Assembly (NCBI GenBank): GCA_003554665.1
Contig: PWGY01000157.1
Location: forward strand, 1 to 6,525
Reading direction: 5' to 3'
Length of the DNA stretch: 6,525 nucleotides
DNA from: Bacteroidales bacterium
Lineage (GTDB): Bacteria > Bacteroidota > Bacteroidia > Bacteroidales > UBA7960
The notes under the pieces are model-generated. The model was not told where the DNA came from. It made no database searches and was given only the letters and a program-made list of their open reading frames with translations. How positions within the stretch are numbered: position 1 is the first letter of the stretch; each line of letters starts with the position of its first letter. Positions 6,323-6,525 of this stretch are shown here, piece by piece. The translations under genes were made by a program, and so were the position numbers.

Positions 6323-6525
6323 CTTCACCGGAAACACCCCGGTCTTCTCCAGGTAGGCGATGATGCGGCCGGGGTTCTGGCCGTTCTCGTGGCCGCGGAG
6401 GGTCAGGTCGGGCCCGGACGGTACCTCGTAATCGCCATGCATCCCCGGAACGGGCGTATTCAGACCCTGTTCGGCGCGGCGGTAAGGCTCCGGCTTGTTG
6501 CGGCGGCACGTTTCCAGGTCAGCCT
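6320..6525 (-). CDS. APS-kinase-like (adenylylsulfate kinase) protein, C-terminal fragment
   Basis: The frame enters from the right edge and runs 67 codons to TGA at 6320-6322; the start and the P-loop lie outside the window. The fragment opens ADLETCRRNKPEPYRRAEQG (1-20), resembling the APS kinase segment V-D-x-x-L-E-x-C-x-x-R-x-x-x-x-x-Y-x-x-A-x-x-G. Further on, GDYEVPSGPDLTL (30-42) resembles the PYE-x-P-x-x-P-x-L-x-L stretch, and RIIAYLEKTGVF (53-64) resembles the terminal helix. APS kinases make PAPS, the sulfate donor for sulfotransferases, which would suit a sulfated glycan. The usual FTGI segment before PYE is replaced by VPGMHG, so a diverged kinase with another substrate is possible. 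GC content is about 67% against about 46% next door. A different minus-strand frame here (6306-6509) also stays open but looks like a GC-driven shadow. Confidence 0.6.
   Translation of the reverse strand, partial: ADLETCRRNKPEPYRRAEQGLNTPVPGMHGDYEVPSGPDLTLRGHENGQNPGRIIAYLEKTGVFPVK

Noticed and set aside
6306..6509. Minus-strand open frame of 67 codons starting MPPQQAGALPP
   Set aside because: It overlaps the APS-kinase-like frame, is built from Pro/Arg-rich low-complexity sequence expected from high GC, and resembles no family. The other frame shows recognisable conserved motifs and a stop followed by a ribosome binding site.

Overview
The window is a mid-GC bacterial segment (about 45-48% GC in the stretches I counted) in which every supportable gene lies on the minus strand, so transcription runs from the right edge to the left. 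It looks like part of a surface-polysaccharide gene cluster (O-antigen, capsule or similar). No gene here identifies the taxon. The RgpF-type protein and the glycosyltransferase mix occur in many Gram-negative and some Gram-positive lineages, so I do not name an organism.

Right end (5814-6525). The window opens inside a GC-rich (about 67%) gene whose last 67 codons resemble the C-terminus of an adenylylsulfate (APS) kinase. Ten bases after its stop comes a complete HEPN-domain gene of the HI0074 / nucleotidyltransferase substrate-binding family, with an intact RX4HXY ribonuclease-type motif. Two bases further on, where such genes normally have their MNT nucleotidyltransferase partner, there is only a scar. 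It holds the first nine or so codons of an MNT protein joined out of frame to its last 25 or so codons, with the catalytic middle missing. A HEPN toxin-type gene has therefore apparently lost its antitoxin-type partner.

Centre (572-5799). Four polysaccharide genes follow in a tight row: a GT2 (GT-A fold) glycosyltransferase, a two-part RgpF-like rhamnan synthesis protein, and two GT4 (GT-B fold) glycosyltransferases. Gaps are 14 and 15 bases, then an 11-base overlap, then 40 bases, as in one operon. The enzymes probably add successive sugars to a lipid-linked glycan on the cytoplasmic side of the membrane. No polymerase, flippase or ABC exporter is in the window.

Left end (1-571). After a 74-base gap with an imperfect hairpin, another minus-strand gene starts near 497 and runs off the left edge. 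It has an N-terminal hydrophobic segment and the beginning of what looks like an ATP-grasp domain. Such enzymes in glycan clusters often attach amino acids or act on sugar intermediates.

The most notable observations are the internally deleted MNT gene beside an intact HEPN gene, and the sharp GC step at the boundary between the APS-kinase-like and HEPN genes. I see no CRISPR array, RNA gene, insertion sequence, convincing promoter or intrinsic terminator.
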